From NCBI GenBank assembly GCA_018824085.1, contig JAHJHI010000026.1:1-64000 (forward strand): 64,000 nt of DNA, written 5' to 3'. Position numbers and translations under genes: made by a program. Each line of letters begins with the position of its first letter. Position 1 is the first letter of the stretch. Positions 8,289 to 18,359 of this stretch are shown one piece after another. Source of the stretch: Gammaproteobacteria bacterium. Its GTDB lineage: Bacteria; Pseudomonadota; Gammaproteobacteria; Burkholderiales; Rhodocyclaceae. The notes under the pieces were generated by a model that searched no databases, was not told where the DNA came from, and worked only from the letters and a program-made list of their open reading frames with translations.

Positions 8289-10361
8289 ATGAAACCGCGC
8301 ATTCGCCGGCTTCACCTCGGTGCGGCTGTTCTGTGCGCGCTTCACGCGGTGTTCGTCCGGGCCGGGGATGCCGGTCCGGACGCCGGCGACGCGCCAGTGG
8401 TGCTGCCGCCGGTGCGCGTGCTTGAACGGCGCGAGGACACGCACGACGAGCTGCACGGCGTGTCGGTCATCAGCGCCCGGGACATCGAACGCTCGGCCGC
8501 CGCCAACGTATCGGAGCTGCTGGCGCGCGAAGCCAACGTCAATCTGCAGAGCTTCTACGGCAGCGACAAGAAGGCGGCGCTGGACATCCGCGGCATGGGC
8601 GAGGCGGCGGGCAGCAATGTCGTCATCATGGTTGACGGCGTGCGGCTGAACGAGCTCGACCTGTCGGGCGCCGACCTGTCGGGCCTGGACCTGTCGCAGA
8701 TCGAGCGCATACGCGTCGTGCGTGGTGGCGGTGCGGTGCGTGTGGGCGACGGCGCCGTCGGCGGCGTCATCGACATCACGACCCGGCGCGCCCCGGCCGG
8801 CGCGCTGTCAGGTGCCGTCGACGCGCAGGCCGGCTCCTACGGCATGCGCAAACTGAACGTGTACGCCAATGGCCGCGGTGGTCCGTGGTCATTGCGCCTG
8901 CGGGCGGGGCGCTCGGATTCCGATGGCTATCGCGACAACAGCTATTTGTACTCGCGCGACGGTTCGCTCGAACTGGAGTTCGCGCCGACCGGGCGCGTGA
9001 GCGCCTTCGTCCGGGTGACGCGCCACTTCGACGAGTACGGGATGCCCGGCGGCCTGCCGGCCAGCGTGCTGTCGGCGTCCGGCAGTGCGCGCCGCGCGAG
9101 CCTGACGCTGCGCGACGGCGGCCGGACCGACGACAGCGGCTACGTCGCTGGTGCCAGCGCGGATTTCGGCGCGTTCGGCGTGACCAGCGTGCAGGCCAGC
9201 GCGCGCCGCCGCGACAATCCCTTCATTTTCTGCGACGACACGAAAGGCTGTCCCGAGTCTCCCATCCGTTCGGCGCGCGACGCGCTGCAGATCGACCACC
9301 ACGTCGAACTGCCGTCGACGGGCAGCCGCGCCCACGTGTTCGGGTTCGGCCTGAACAGCTGGAGCGGTGACTACACGCGCTTCGAAGGCGAAGAGCACGC
9401 AGTCGGGAACCGCCGCATTTCGGGTGACGTGCATAGCCATGGCGGCTATGCCGACATGGCGCTGCGACTGGGTGAAGGTGTCACGCTCAAGGCGGGTGCG
9501 CGCATCGATCGTTTCCGCTCGACACGCCTCACCGAAAAGCTGTCGCTGCCGTCGGTACCGATTCCGGTTCCGCCATTCAGCATGCCCTGCGCATCCTGCC
9601 CGCCCTACTACGCCGAAGCCGAGGCGCCGTCGCGCGGCAGCTGGCGCAACCACGCGCGCGAACTGGGGCTGAGCTGGGACGCGACCACTGCGTTGAACGT
9701 CTTTGCCGGCACCAGCCGCCACTTCCGCAGTCCGAACATCGACGAGCTTGCGCTGGCATCGGTTGACCTGCGGCCGCAGCGCGGCCGTACCACGGAGGCG
9801 GGCGCAAGGCTGCGGACGTCTGTCGGCGCAGAATTCTCGCTGACGATATTCCGCATCCGCATCGAGGACGAGATCCACTTCGGCCCCGAGCAGATCGGCG
9901 CCGGGCAGTCGGTCAATCGCAACTATCCGGTGCCGACGCTGCGCACCGGTGCCGAATTCCAGTCGCGCTGGCCACTGTCGCGCAGCCTGGGTGGCGTGCT
10001 GAATCTGGGCTACGTCAGGCCGCGCCTGAGCGGCGTCGATGGGGACATCCCGAGCGTGCCGCGGCGCACCGTGAGTGCGCGGCTGGAGTGGCAGGCGCTC
10101 GAACGCGTGCAGGCCACGCTGGCGGCGAGGTACGTGTCCGGCGTGCGCGACGGCAACGCCTTCGACGATCCGGCCCCGAGTCCGCCGCTCGCGTCGTTCA
10201 CCGTTGTCGATGCCGGGCTGCGCTGGCGCGGTGACGCGCTTGCCGTGAGTGCCAGCGTGAACAACCTGTTCAACCGCATCTACGCGACCCGGCAATACAG
10301 CGGCCAGCTCTACCCGATGCCGGAACGCCATTTCGCGCTGGGGCTGAACTGGCGCTTCTAG
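8289..10361 (+). CDS. btuB: TonB-dependent receptor, BtuB-like cobalamin transporter
   Basis: Plug domain (DIRGMGEAAGSNVVIMVDGVRLNELDLSGADLSGLDLSQIERIRVVRGGGAVRVGDGAVGGVIDITTR) and terminal barrel strand FALGLNWRF; B12 riboswitch context. Confidence 0.88.
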   Translation: MKPRIRRLHLGAAVLCALHAVFVRAGDAGPDAGDAPVVLPPVRVLERREDTHDELHGVSVISARDIERSAAANVSELLAREANVNLQSFYGSDKKAALDIRGMGEAAGSNVVIMVDGVRLNELDLSGADLSGLDLSQIERIRVVRGGGAVRVGDGAVGGVIDITTRRAPAGALSGAVDAQAGSYGMRKLNVYANGRGGPWSLRLRAGRSDSDGYRDNSYLYSRDGSLELEFAPTGRVSAFVRVTRHFDEYGMPGGLPASVLSASGSARRASLTLRDGGRTDDSGYVAGASADFGAFGVTSVQASARRRDNPFIFCDDTKGCPESPIRSARDALQIDHHVELPSTGSRAHVFGFGLNSWSGDYTRFEGEEHAVGNRRISGDVHSHGGYADMALRLGEGVTLKAGARIDRFRSTRLTEKLSLPSVPIPVPPFSMPCASCPPYYAEAEAPSRGSWRNHARELGLSWDATTALNVFAGTSRHFRSPNIDELALASVDLRPQRGRTTEAGARLRTSVGAEFSLTIFRIRIEDEIHFGPEQIGAGQSVNRNYPVPTLRTGAEFQSRWPLSRSLGGVLNLGYVRPRLSGVDGDIPSVPRRTVSARLEWQALERVQATLAARYVSGVRDGNAFDDPAPSPPLASFTVVDAGLRWRGDALAVSASVNNLFNRIYATRQYSGQLYPMPERHFALGLNWRF

Positions 10362-13300
10362 CTTGCCGCCCGGCTGAAGCGGCCGTAGTGCAGCAGCAGC
10401 GTCGGCAGCACCAGCAGGTTGAGCACCGTGGATGTCGCCAGGCCGCCGACGATGATGGCCGCCATCGGTCCCTCGATCTCGCGGCCCGGTTCGCCCGAAC
10501 CGAGCACCAGCGGCATCAGCCCGAGTCCGGTCACCAGTGCCGTCATCAGGATGGACGGCAGGCGCTGCGCGGCGCCGAGTATTGCCGTGTCCACGTTCCA
10601 GCCGTGGCCTTCCTGCTCGACGAGGTGCTGGTAGTGCGACACCAGCATGATGGAGTTGCGCAGCGTGATGCCGAACAGCGTGACGAAGCCGACCACCGAT
10701 CCGAGCGACAGCCAGCCGCCGCCGGCCAGAGCGGCCATGACGCCGCCGATCAGCGCGAACGGCAGGTTGACGAAGGTGATCGCGAGGTTGCGCGGACTGG
10801 AAAACGCCATCATCAGCAGGACTCCGATGGCGGCGGCGGCGAGCGCCGAGTGGGTGAGCAGTTCGCGGCGCGCCTGCGCCTGCGCTTCGGCCGCACCCGT
10901 CACTGTGTAGTAGCTGCCGGCGTTGAGCTTCACGTTGTCGCGCAGCGTACGGTGCACGGCGTCACTGAACTTTCCGAGGTCGAATCCCGGCGCGAGGTTG
11001 GCGGTGATGGTCTGCACGCGCTTGCCGCCGGAATGCAGGATCTTGTAGCGGCCGTTCTCGATGCTGATGTCCGCCACGTCGCGCAGTTCGACCAGCTGGC
11101 CGTCCGGCGTGCGCAGAGGCAGCCGCCCGACCTCGCCCGGCGAGCGGCGATGATCCGGCGCGAGCGTCACGACGAGGGGTGTGGCGATCGTGCCGCGAAA
11201 CACTTCGCTCACCTGTCGGCCGGCGAAGGCGGTCGTCGTGGCGGCCAGCACGTCATCCGGCGTGAGGCGCCAGATCGCGAGCCTGTCCAGGCGCGGTCGC
11301 ACGACGATTTCGGGTGTCCCGGGCGGTGCCAGCACCTGTACGTCGGTGGCGCCAGCCACGCGGGTCAGCGCGGCTGCGACCGCGCTGGCATCGGCGTCCA
11401 GACGGTCGAGATTCGTGCCGAACACCTGCACCACAAGCGTTGCCGGAAAGCCTGATTCCGTCTCGCCGATGCGTTCCGTCAGGAAGGTATTGACGGAGAA
11501 CGCCAGGCCCGGAAAACCGACCGAGTCCAGGGCTTCCTCGTCGGAGCGATCGTCGTCGCCGTCGTCGCCGGTAACGGTGCGCCGGATGTCCGCCAGCACC
11601 CGTGTCTGCTCGTCGCCGTCGAGCGGGTCGAGCTCGATCTCGACTTCGCTGTAGTGCGGACCGAAAGGATCGGCGCCGTTCTGCGCGCGACCGACCCACT
11701 GCGCCACCGACTTCACGCCGTCGATGGTCAGTATCTTTTCGGTGACACGCTGGCCGACCCGCAGCACTTCGCCCGGCGCCGTGCCCGGAATGGTCGAGAG
11801 GTGGACGATGTAGTGGCCTTCCTTGAGCGGCGGGATGAACTCGCCGCCGAACAGCGGCAGCACGCCGAGCCCGCCCGCCAGCACCAGCATGACGCTGGCG
11901 ATGAGCGTCTGCGGACGCCGTTCGATGGCGCGCAGCGCGCGCTCGTAGCGCGGGCGCAGCCAGCGGATCAGCGGCGGGTCGTCATCCGGCAGCTCGCGCC
12001 GGCCGAGCATCAGCCAGCTCATCGCCGGCGTCACCGTCAGCGCGACGACGAGCGAGGACAGGATGGCCAGGATGTAGGCCAGCCCGAGCGGCGCGAACAG
12101 CTTGCCGGCCACGCCCGAGAGCGTGAGCAGCGGCACGAACACCAGCGCGACGATGAAGGTGGCGTAGACGACGGAGCTGCGCACTTCCATCGACGCATCG
12201 AGCACCACTTTCCACGTCGCCTCCGGCGAGCCGGCGGAACGGTTCGCGCGCAGGCGGCGGTAGATGTTCTCGCAGTCGATGATGGCGTCATCGACCACCT
12301 CGCCCAGCGCGATGGCGAGGCCGCCGAGCACCATGATGTTGAGACTGGCGCCGGACTCGAGCATGACCAGCACTGCGGCGAGCAGCGACAGCGGAATCGC
12401 CACCGCGGAAATGAATGCGGTGCGCAGGTTGAACAGGAAGACAAACAGCACGATGACGACCAGCGTCGCGCCTATCATCACGTCGGCGCGCACGTTGCCG
12501 AGCGCGATCTGGATGAAGTTGGCGGGGCGGAACAGTGCCGGATGCAGCGTGAGCTGTTCGCGCTCGAACAGCGGTGCCAGTTCGTTCAGCGATTTTTCCA
12601 GTTCGCGCGTCACGCCCAGCGTGTTTGCGCCGAGCTGTCCCTGCACCATCATGAAAACGCCCTGGGAGCCATTGATCTGCGCCGCGCTGATGGCCGGGCC
12701 CGGCGCCTCGCGCACGCGGCCGACGTCGCCGAGCGCGAGCGTGCGCCCGTCCGGCAAGGTCAGCGTGAGCTGCTCCAGCGCGCGCGGCGTGGCCGGCGTC
12801 GCGTCGACGGCGATCAGCAGACGCTGGTTGTCGTTCTCGACAAAGCCCGCGCCGGCGACGGTCGCCGCGCCGCGTGCGGCCTGTTCGACGTCGGCCAGCG
12901 TCACGCCGAGGGTGCGCAGGCGAGCCGGATCGAGCTGTATCTGCCACTGCCGGACTTCGCCGCCGAACACGTTCACGTCGGCGACGCCGGGCACTGCGAG
13001 CAGATGCGGGCGCACCACGGAATCGACGAGGTAGCGCATGGCCATCAGCGAGCGTGCATCGGAGGTCAGGCCGATGCCGAGCAGCGTGCTGGCCGAGGAC
13101 GTGAGCGGCGTGATGACGGCCGTGACGCCATCGGGCAACTGTCCGCCAAGCGTGCCCAGGCGTTCGGCGACGAGCTGGCGGTTGCGGAACAGATCGGACT
13201 TCTCGTCGAAGATGACGGTCACCACCGACAGCCCCGGAATGGACTGCGAACGCAGTTCGCGTATGCCGCGCGTGCCGGACACCGCCGCCTCGATCGGCGT

Positions 13301-13498
13301 GGTGACCCGCGTTTCGACAAGATCGGCCGGCAGGCCGGGCGCTTCGGTCTGGATCACGACCTGCGCCGGTGCAAATTCGGGAAACACGTCGAGCGGCGCA
13401 TCGATCAGGCGGCTCAGCGCGTAGACGGTCAGCACCAGCGACAGCGCGAGCACGATGCCCGGCCGGCGGACCGAAAAGCGGACGATGGCTTCAATCAT
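10358..13498 (-). CDS. Efflux RND transporter permease, heavy-metal (CusA/CzcA-like) family
   Basis: 1046 aa, MIEAIVRFSVRRPGIVLALSLVL..., RND repeats; GEVVDDAIIDCENIYRRL typical of HME-RND. Confidence 0.9.
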   Translation of the reverse strand: MIEAIVRFSVRRPGIVLALSLVLTVYALSRLIDAPLDVFPEFAPAQVVIQTEAPGLPADLVETRVTTPIEAAVSGTRGIRELRSQSIPGLSVVTVIFDEKSDLFRNRQLVAERLGTLGGQLPDGVTAVITPLTSSASTLLGIGLTSDARSLMAMRYLVDSVVRPHLLAVPGVADVNVFGGEVRQWQIQLDPARLRTLGVTLADVEQAARGAATVAGAGFVENDNQRLLIAVDATPATPRALEQLTLTLPDGRTLALGDVGRVREAPGPAISAAQINGSQGVFMMVQGQLGANTLGVTRELEKSLNELAPLFEREQLTLHPALFRPANFIQIALGNVRADVMIGATLVVIVLFVFLFNLRTAFISAVAIPLSLLAAVLVMLESGASLNIMVLGGLAIALGEVVDDAIIDCENIYRRLRANRSAGSPEATWKVVLDASMEVRSSVVYATFIVALVFVPLLTLSGVAGKLFAPLGLAYILAILSSLVVALTVTPAMSWLMLGRRELPDDDPPLIRWLRPRYERALRAIERRPQTLIASVMLVLAGGLGVLPLFGGEFIPPLKEGHYIVHLSTIPGTAPGEVLRVGQRVTEKILTIDGVKSVAQWVGRAQNGADPFGPHYSEVEIELDPLDGDEQTRVLADIRRTVTGDDGDDDRSDEEALDSVGFPGLAFSVNTFLTERIGETESGFPATLVVQVFGTNLDRLDADASAVAAALTRVAGATDVQVLAPPGTPEIVVRPRLDRLAIWRLTPDDVLAATTTAFAGRQVSEVFRGTIATPLVVTLAPDHRRSPGEVGRLPLRTPDGQLVELRDVADISIENGRYKILHSGGKRVQTITANLAPGFDLGKFSDAVHRTLRDNVKLNAGSYYTVTGAAEAQAQARRELLTHSALAAAAIGVLLMMAFSSPRNLAITFVNLPFALIGGVMAALAGGGWLSLGSVVGFVTLFGITLRNSIMLVSHYQHLVEQEGHGWNVDTAILGAAQRLPSILMTALVTGLGLMPLVLGSGEPGREIEGPMAAIIVGGLATSTVLNLLVLPTLLLHYGRFSRAAS

Positions 13499-13515
13499 GA
13501 ATATGCACCGTCGCC

Positions 13516-14571
13516 TCAGTCGTCATTCTCGTCGGCCAGCGTGTGCTTGAGTTCTTCCGACAGCAGCAGCTGCGCGCCACGCGTGACCACGCGCGCATCG
13601 TCCTCCAGCTTGGGGGCGAGCCAGCCATCCGGGCGCTGCGATTCGGCCGGCAGCGCCTGCCGCGAGAACGTGTCGGGCTCGTCGTCGTCGCGCACATAGA
13701 TCCACGGCAGGCCGGCATACCAGACGACGGCGCTGTTGGGCACCAGGTGCAGCAGTTCACTCCCCTGAATGCCGCGCGCCGCCAGGCGCGTGCCGGACGG
13801 CAGTGCGCGTTCCGTCAGGTAGAGCCAGGTTTCTCCGGCCGCCTGCGCTAGGCTGCGCGGCGCGGGGCCGACACGCTGCGCGGTGATGGCTTCGTCGCCG
13901 TCGGGAAGGCGCAACTGCATCTGGGGAGGCGCGTCGCCCGATCCGCGCAGCGCCACCGCCACCAGCGAACTGCGCCGCTGCGCGAGGCGTTCGAGCGTGG
14001 CCGAGGCGTCCGGTTCGGCGAAGCGGCCCCAGCCCTGAACGAGGCGCGAATGAATGCCGTCGCTGCGCGCGCGCGCGGCCAGGAGCGCGCCGCGGTCCTG
14101 TTCTGCCTGGCTGCGCGCGGCCTGCAGCACGCGCTCCGACACGTTGCGGTCGTCGTTGTAGAGCGCCTGCACGCGCTCGCGCTCGCGCTCGGCGTGTGCC
14201 AGCTGCGCCGCGAGCCGGGCTGCCTCGGCCTGCGCCTCCTGCCGCTGGCCGCGCAAGGCGAACAGCGGTTCCAGATCGAGCACGGCCGCCAGCGCCTCGC
14301 GTTCGCTGCCGGTGCGCACGCTGAGCGGCTGGCTGAATTCGATGCCGCTGGCGCTTTGTGCAGCGGCGGTCAGCTTCACGCTGGTCAGGCCGTCGTCATC
14401 GTGCTCGACCAGCGACGGCACGTCGATGTCGTCATCTTCGCGGTCGCCGTGCAGCGCCCATTCGTCCCGCGCGTAATAGATCAGCGCCCAGATCAGTCCG
14501 ATGATGACGAGGCCCATGACGAACATGAGCCGGTATGGCGCAGCGGGACGGGCGGAAGGCGCGGGGTTCAT
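13516..14571 (-). CDS. Efflux RND periplasmic adaptor (membrane fusion) subunit
   Basis: N-terminal TM, coiled-coil Ala/Arg/Glu-rich region, located between RND pump and TolC-like gene. Confidence 0.75.
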   Translation of the reverse strand: MNPAPSARPAAPYRLMFVMGLVIIGLIWALIYYARDEWALHGDREDDDIDVPSLVEHDDDGLTSVKLTAAAQSASGIEFSQPLSVRTGSEREALAAVLDLEPLFALRGQRQEAQAEAARLAAQLAHAERERERVQALYNDDRNVSERVLQAARSQAEQDRGALLAARARSDGIHSRLVQGWGRFAEPDASATLERLAQRRSSLVAVALRGSGDAPPQMQLRLPDGDEAITAQRVGPAPRSLAQAAGETWLYLTERALPSGTRLAARGIQGSELLHLVPNSAVVWYAGLPWIYVRDDDEPDTFSRQALPAESQRPDGWLAPKLEDDARVVTRGAQLLLSEELKHTLADENDD

Positions 14572-15962
14572 TGCGGGTTCTCCGGTTGCGGGCGGGCCGG
14601 CGGTGCGAGCGGTCGCTGCACGGCGTCTTCGAGCGCGAGCCGGGCAGCCAGCGCGCGCTGGCGCGCCTGCAGCAGGCGCAGTTCGGCTTCGATCCGTTCG
14701 CCCTGTGCGAGCAGGCGGTCGAGCCGGTCGGCATCTCCGCGTGCAAGGCGCTGTTCGGTGCGCTGCGCGAGTGCGCGGGCATCCGCCAGCGCGGCGGTGT
14801 GGCTGTCGATGTCCCGTGTCGCGTGACCGGCGCGCGTGCGCGCCAGCTCAAGCTCACCGAGCACCTGTGTCTGCAACGCGAGAAAGTCCTGCGCCGCGAT
14901 GTCCCGCCGGGCGACGGCCTCGGCGATCGGGCCGGCCTGGCGCTGCGCGGCGAACAGCGGCAGCGAGGCGCCGAGTTGCCAGACGAAGGAACCCTGGTCC
15001 CACATCAGACCGGGGCGAAGCCGGATCTCCGGATGCTGCGCCAGCAGCTCGATGCCGAGCGCCGCTTCGGCGGCGGCATGGTTTGCAAGCGCGCGGCGCA
15101 TGTCGATGCGGCTCAGCGTGGCCTCGGCGCGCAGGCTTTCCGGCGCGGGCAGTTCGCCAACGCGTTCGAACGCGCTGAAGTCGATCCGCAGCGCGTCCAG
15201 CGCGGAGGCGGGCAGCGCGAGTGCCTGAGCGAGACCGGCCTGCGCCTGCAGCAGGCGCTGCTGCGACAGCACCCTGCGCGTCGCGATCTGCATGGCGGAC
15301 GCGCGGCTGCGCGCAAGTTCGATGGTGTCGGCCGCACCCAGCCGGACACGTGTCTGCATGACCGACAGCGCCTCTTCGTGCACGGTCGCCAGTTGGTCCA
15401 CCAGGACGGATTCGCCGCGGCTTGCCCACAGTTCGAGCAGGGCGTGCCAGACGGCGCTGCGGATGCGCCAGGCGGCATCCGCTTCGTCGAGCAGAGCGGT
15501 GCCGGCGAGCATCCGTGCGCGGGCGATGCGCGCCTCGCGCAGCGGCGTGCCGGTGACGGCGATGTCGAGCGCCAGCTCCACGCTCCAGGCCGATTGTCCG
15601 GGATCGCGCTGCTCGTGGTGTTCGGCCTGCGAAGAGACGGACGCCGGTGATGCCAGTCCGGCGCTCGACAACTGCGCGTCGGCCAGCCGGGCGGATGCCC
15701 TTGCCTGCGCCATCGCCGGGTGATGCGCAAGCGCAGCCAGGGCCAGCTGTTCGGGTGTCCATCGAGCGGGCGGCCAGATCCCGACGTCGATATTGCGCTG
15801 CGCAAGAAAATCCCTCGTGCGCGCATCGTCGAGTGAGCGCCGCATGAATTCGGACTGCGATGCTTCCGGCATCAACGGCGCCGGTGCAATCTGTTGCACG
15901 GCACAACCCGATGCGGCGAGAAGCAGCACCAGAGCGAGCTTTGAAAGGGTGGGGCGCTGCAT
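14568..15962 (-). CDS. TolC family outer-membrane efflux protein
   Basis: Signal peptide with SGCA lipobox; duplicated coiled-coil OEP domain; start overlaps the adaptor gene. Confidence 0.85.
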   Translation of the reverse strand: MQRPTLSKLALVLLLAASGCAVQQIAPAPLMPEASQSEFMRRSLDDARTRDFLAQRNIDVGIWPPARWTPEQLALAALAHHPAMAQARASARLADAQLSSAGLASPASVSSQAEHHEQRDPGQSAWSVELALDIAVTGTPLREARIARARMLAGTALLDEADAAWRIRSAVWHALLELWASRGESVLVDQLATVHEEALSVMQTRVRLGAADTIELARSRASAMQIATRRVLSQQRLLQAQAGLAQALALPASALDALRIDFSAFERVGELPAPESLRAEATLSRIDMRRALANHAAAEAALGIELLAQHPEIRLRPGLMWDQGSFVWQLGASLPLFAAQRQAGPIAEAVARRDIAAQDFLALQTQVLGELELARTRAGHATRDIDSHTAALADARALAQRTEQRLARGDADRLDRLLAQGERIEAELRLLQARQRALAARLALEDAVQRPLAPPARPQPENPQ

Positions 15963-16007
15963 CCTGTTTTGTTATTCTGGGCCGCTGATCAACGGCGAAT
16001 GCTAACG

Positions 16008-16982
16008 ATGCAATCTGTTGTACGCAAATGCACGGGGGTGCGGGCGGACTTTCCTGTGCTCCGGTGTGTCCGCGCGCTGGCCGGGGCCGCCCTGCTGTGG
16101 CTGTCGCAGCCGGCGGCGGCGGTCGAGCCGCTTCCGGTGCGCGAGGTTGCTGCCGGCGTATACGTCTTCCACGGTGTCACGGCGGAGCAGGACGAACACA
16201 ATCACGGTGCGATTTCCAATCTCGGCTTCATCGTGGGCAGCCGGTGCGTGGCGGTGATCGACAGCGGCGGCTCGCCGATGGTCGGCGAGGCGCTTCTCGC
16301 GAGCGTGCGCGCGATCACCCCGCTTCCGGTGTGCTACGTCATCAACACCCATGTGCATCCGGATCATGTGCTGGGCAACCAGGCCTTTCTCGGCGAGAAA
16401 CCGGAATTCGTCGGCCACGCCAAGCTGCCCCTGGCGCTGGCGGCCCGTGGCCGCAATTACATCGAAGCGGCCGAGCGGATGATGGGCGCGGCCGGGCGCG
16501 GCCTTCAGCTCGTGGCACCGACGCGCACGGTCAGCGACGAGGATACGCTGGACATCGGCGACCGGGTGCTGCGCCTGCGTGCCTGGCCGACGGCCCACAC
16601 GGACAACGACCTGACGGTGCTTGACGAACGCAGCAGCACGTTGTTCACCGGCGACCTGCTGTTTGTCGGGCACATGCCTGTGGTCGACGGCAAGCTTGTC
16701 GGCTGGATTGCCGTGACTGACGAACTGGCTCGGATGAAGGTCACGCACGTGGTGTCAGGACATGGCGATGCGGGGGATGCCTGGCGCGAAGCTTTCGACA
16801 AGCAGGGGAACTACCTGCGCGCGCTGTACGCCCAAACAAGGGCGGCGATACGTGACGGCGTGAGGCTGTCGCGGGCGGTCGAAACCGTGGGGCGTGACCA
16901 GATCGACAACTGGGCTTTGTCCGGGCTCTTTCACCGGCGCAACGTCACCGCCGCCTACGCCGAGCTCGAATGGGAAGACTGA
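16008..16982 (+). CDS. Quinoprotein relay system zinc metallohydrolase 1 (metallo-beta-lactamase fold)
   Basis: NTHVHPDHVLGNQAF, HTDNDLTV, GDLLF, SGHGD metal-binding motifs; neighbours a SoxYZ-like carrier and a second metallohydrolase. Confidence 0.85.
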   Translation: MQSVVRKCTGVRADFPVLRCVRALAGAALLWLSQPAAAVEPLPVREVAAGVYVFHGVTAEQDEHNHGAISNLGFIVGSRCVAVIDSGGSPMVGEALLASVRAITPLPVCYVINTHVHPDHVLGNQAFLGEKPEFVGHAKLPLALAARGRNYIEAAERMMGAAGRGLQLVAPTRTVSDEDTLDIGDRVLRLRAWPTAHTDNDLTVLDERSSTLFTGDLLFVGHMPVVDGKLVGWIAVTDELARMKVTHVVSGHGDAGDAWREAFDKQGNYLRALYAQTRAAIRDGVRLSRAVETVGRDQIDNWALSGLFHRRNVTAAYAELEWED

Positions 16983-17066
16983 CGGACCCGATACAGACCC
17001 GCAAAGGGCGATTCAATGACAGCCATGGCCGGCAGGCAGTCCGGTCGTGTGCAGAGGAGAGGCACA

Positions 17067-17896
17067 TGAAAATGAAATCCGCGCTGGCACTGCTTGTTGC
17101 AGGGCTTCTGATGCTGGTGTTGCCGGCGGTACATGCGGCGAGCGAGGACGGATCCGATTCGGTGATCTGGGGCAAGGTGAAGACGGCACTGGTGGGCGAA
17201 CGCACGGTCATCGACGACGAGGCCGGTACCGTCGTGGAACTGGAAGCGCCGGTCCGCGCCGAAGACGCGGCCGTCGTTCCGATCGCGATACATACGCGCC
17301 AGCTGCCGGGTGGCGTCCATGTGACGCGGCTGCACCTGGTGATCGACGAGAACCCGTCGCCGATCGGCGGAACCTTCACCTTCGCACCGCTTGCCGGTCG
17401 CGCCGACATCGAGACGCGGGTGCGCATCGAAGCCTACAGCTGGGTGCGCGCGCTGGCGGAAACGAGCGACGGCAAGGTCTATATGGCGCGCCGCTTCGTG
17501 AAGGCTTCCGGAGGCTGTTCGGCGCCGGCCGGCAAGGACCGCGAAGAGGCACTGGCGCGGATGGGGAAACTGAAGCTGAGGGTCGAGGACGACGCCGTCG
17601 CGGGCCAGCCGAGCGCGGTGCAGCTGATGATCAGCCATCCGAACAGTTCCGGTCTGGCGATGGATCAGCTGACGCGGCTTTTCGTGCCGCCGCATTTCGT
17701 GCGCAGGGTGGATGTGACGTATGCGGGCAAGCCGGTGATGAGCGCCGACGTGGATTTCTCGATCAGCGAGAACCCGAATTTCCGTTTCTACTTCGTGCCG
17801 GAAGGGCCGGGTGAACTGAAGGCCGAGATCGTCGATTCACAGGATCTGCATTTCGAAAGCTCCGTGGCCATCAAGCCGGAAATGCGCGGTTCGTGA
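17067..17896 (+). CDS. Quinoprotein dehydrogenase-associated SoxYZ-like carrier
   Basis: Signal peptide; SoxY-like half with GGCSAPAG motif followed by SoxZ-like half (AVQLMISHPNSSGLAMDQLTRLFVPPHFVRRVDVTYAGKPVMSADVDFSISENPNFRFYF). Confidence 0.9.
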
Positions 17897-17899
17897 GGC

Positions 17900-17925
17900 A
17901 GCCGGCCGGGGAAGCCCGGCCGGCT
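17900..17925. terminator. Bidirectional stem-loop between convergent genes
   Basis: AGCCGGCCGGG-GAAG-CCCGGCCGGCT, 11-bp perfect stem, no clear U-tract. Confidence 0.5.
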
Positions 17926-17933
17926 TGCGTGCA

Positions 17934-18284
17934 TTACTTGATGAAGCAGCGCTTCTTGGATTCCGAGACGATGCCGAGGTACTTCTTGACAGCCTCCTTC
18001 GTCTGGTCGGTTCCGCGGAACATTCCGCCGCGCTCGCCGGACATCGCGGCGGAGCGGCTGAAACTGGACAGTTCGACGTATTCGTCGTAACTCAGCTTCG
18101 CGGCGATTTCGTCGATAAGGCAGGAACACTTGTAGATGTATTCCTGGTTATTGCTGTAGTTCTGAATACAGTCGAGCGCAAATTCGACGCGCGACGCGGT
18201 CGGGAAGTCATTGGCCGCAGCGAGGCCCGGCGCGACCAGCGCCGCGATCGTGGCAGTCATGACGTATAGGCGATGAAATTTCAA
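17934..18284 (-). CDS. Small secreted cysteine-containing protein within quinoprotein relay locus
   Basis: MKFHRLYVMTATIAALVAPGLAAANDFPTASRVEFALDCIQNYSNNQEYIYKCSCLIDEIAAKLSYDEYVELSSF...KKRCFIK; clear signal peptide, C-(n)-C-x-C pattern. Confidence 0.75.
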   Translation of the reverse strand: MKFHRLYVMTATIAALVAPGLAAANDFPTASRVEFALDCIQNYSNNQEYIYKCSCLIDEIAAKLSYDEYVELSSFSRSAAMSGERGGMFRGTDQTKEAVKKYLGIVSESKKRCFIK

Positions 18285-18359
18285 ACCGGCTCTCCTTCGT
18301 TGTTATCAATGAACCTTTCGGCTTCTGTTTCCGGGTGCGCGAAAAAGGCTAGCACACCG

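Noticed and set aside
8889-10331. 480-aa minus-strand ORF
   Set aside because: Antisense to the BtuB-like gene, low-complexity composition
11654-13699. 681-aa plus-strand ORF
   Set aside because: Antisense shadow of the RND permease gene; Arg/Gln/Asp-rich composition typical of high-GC complementary frames
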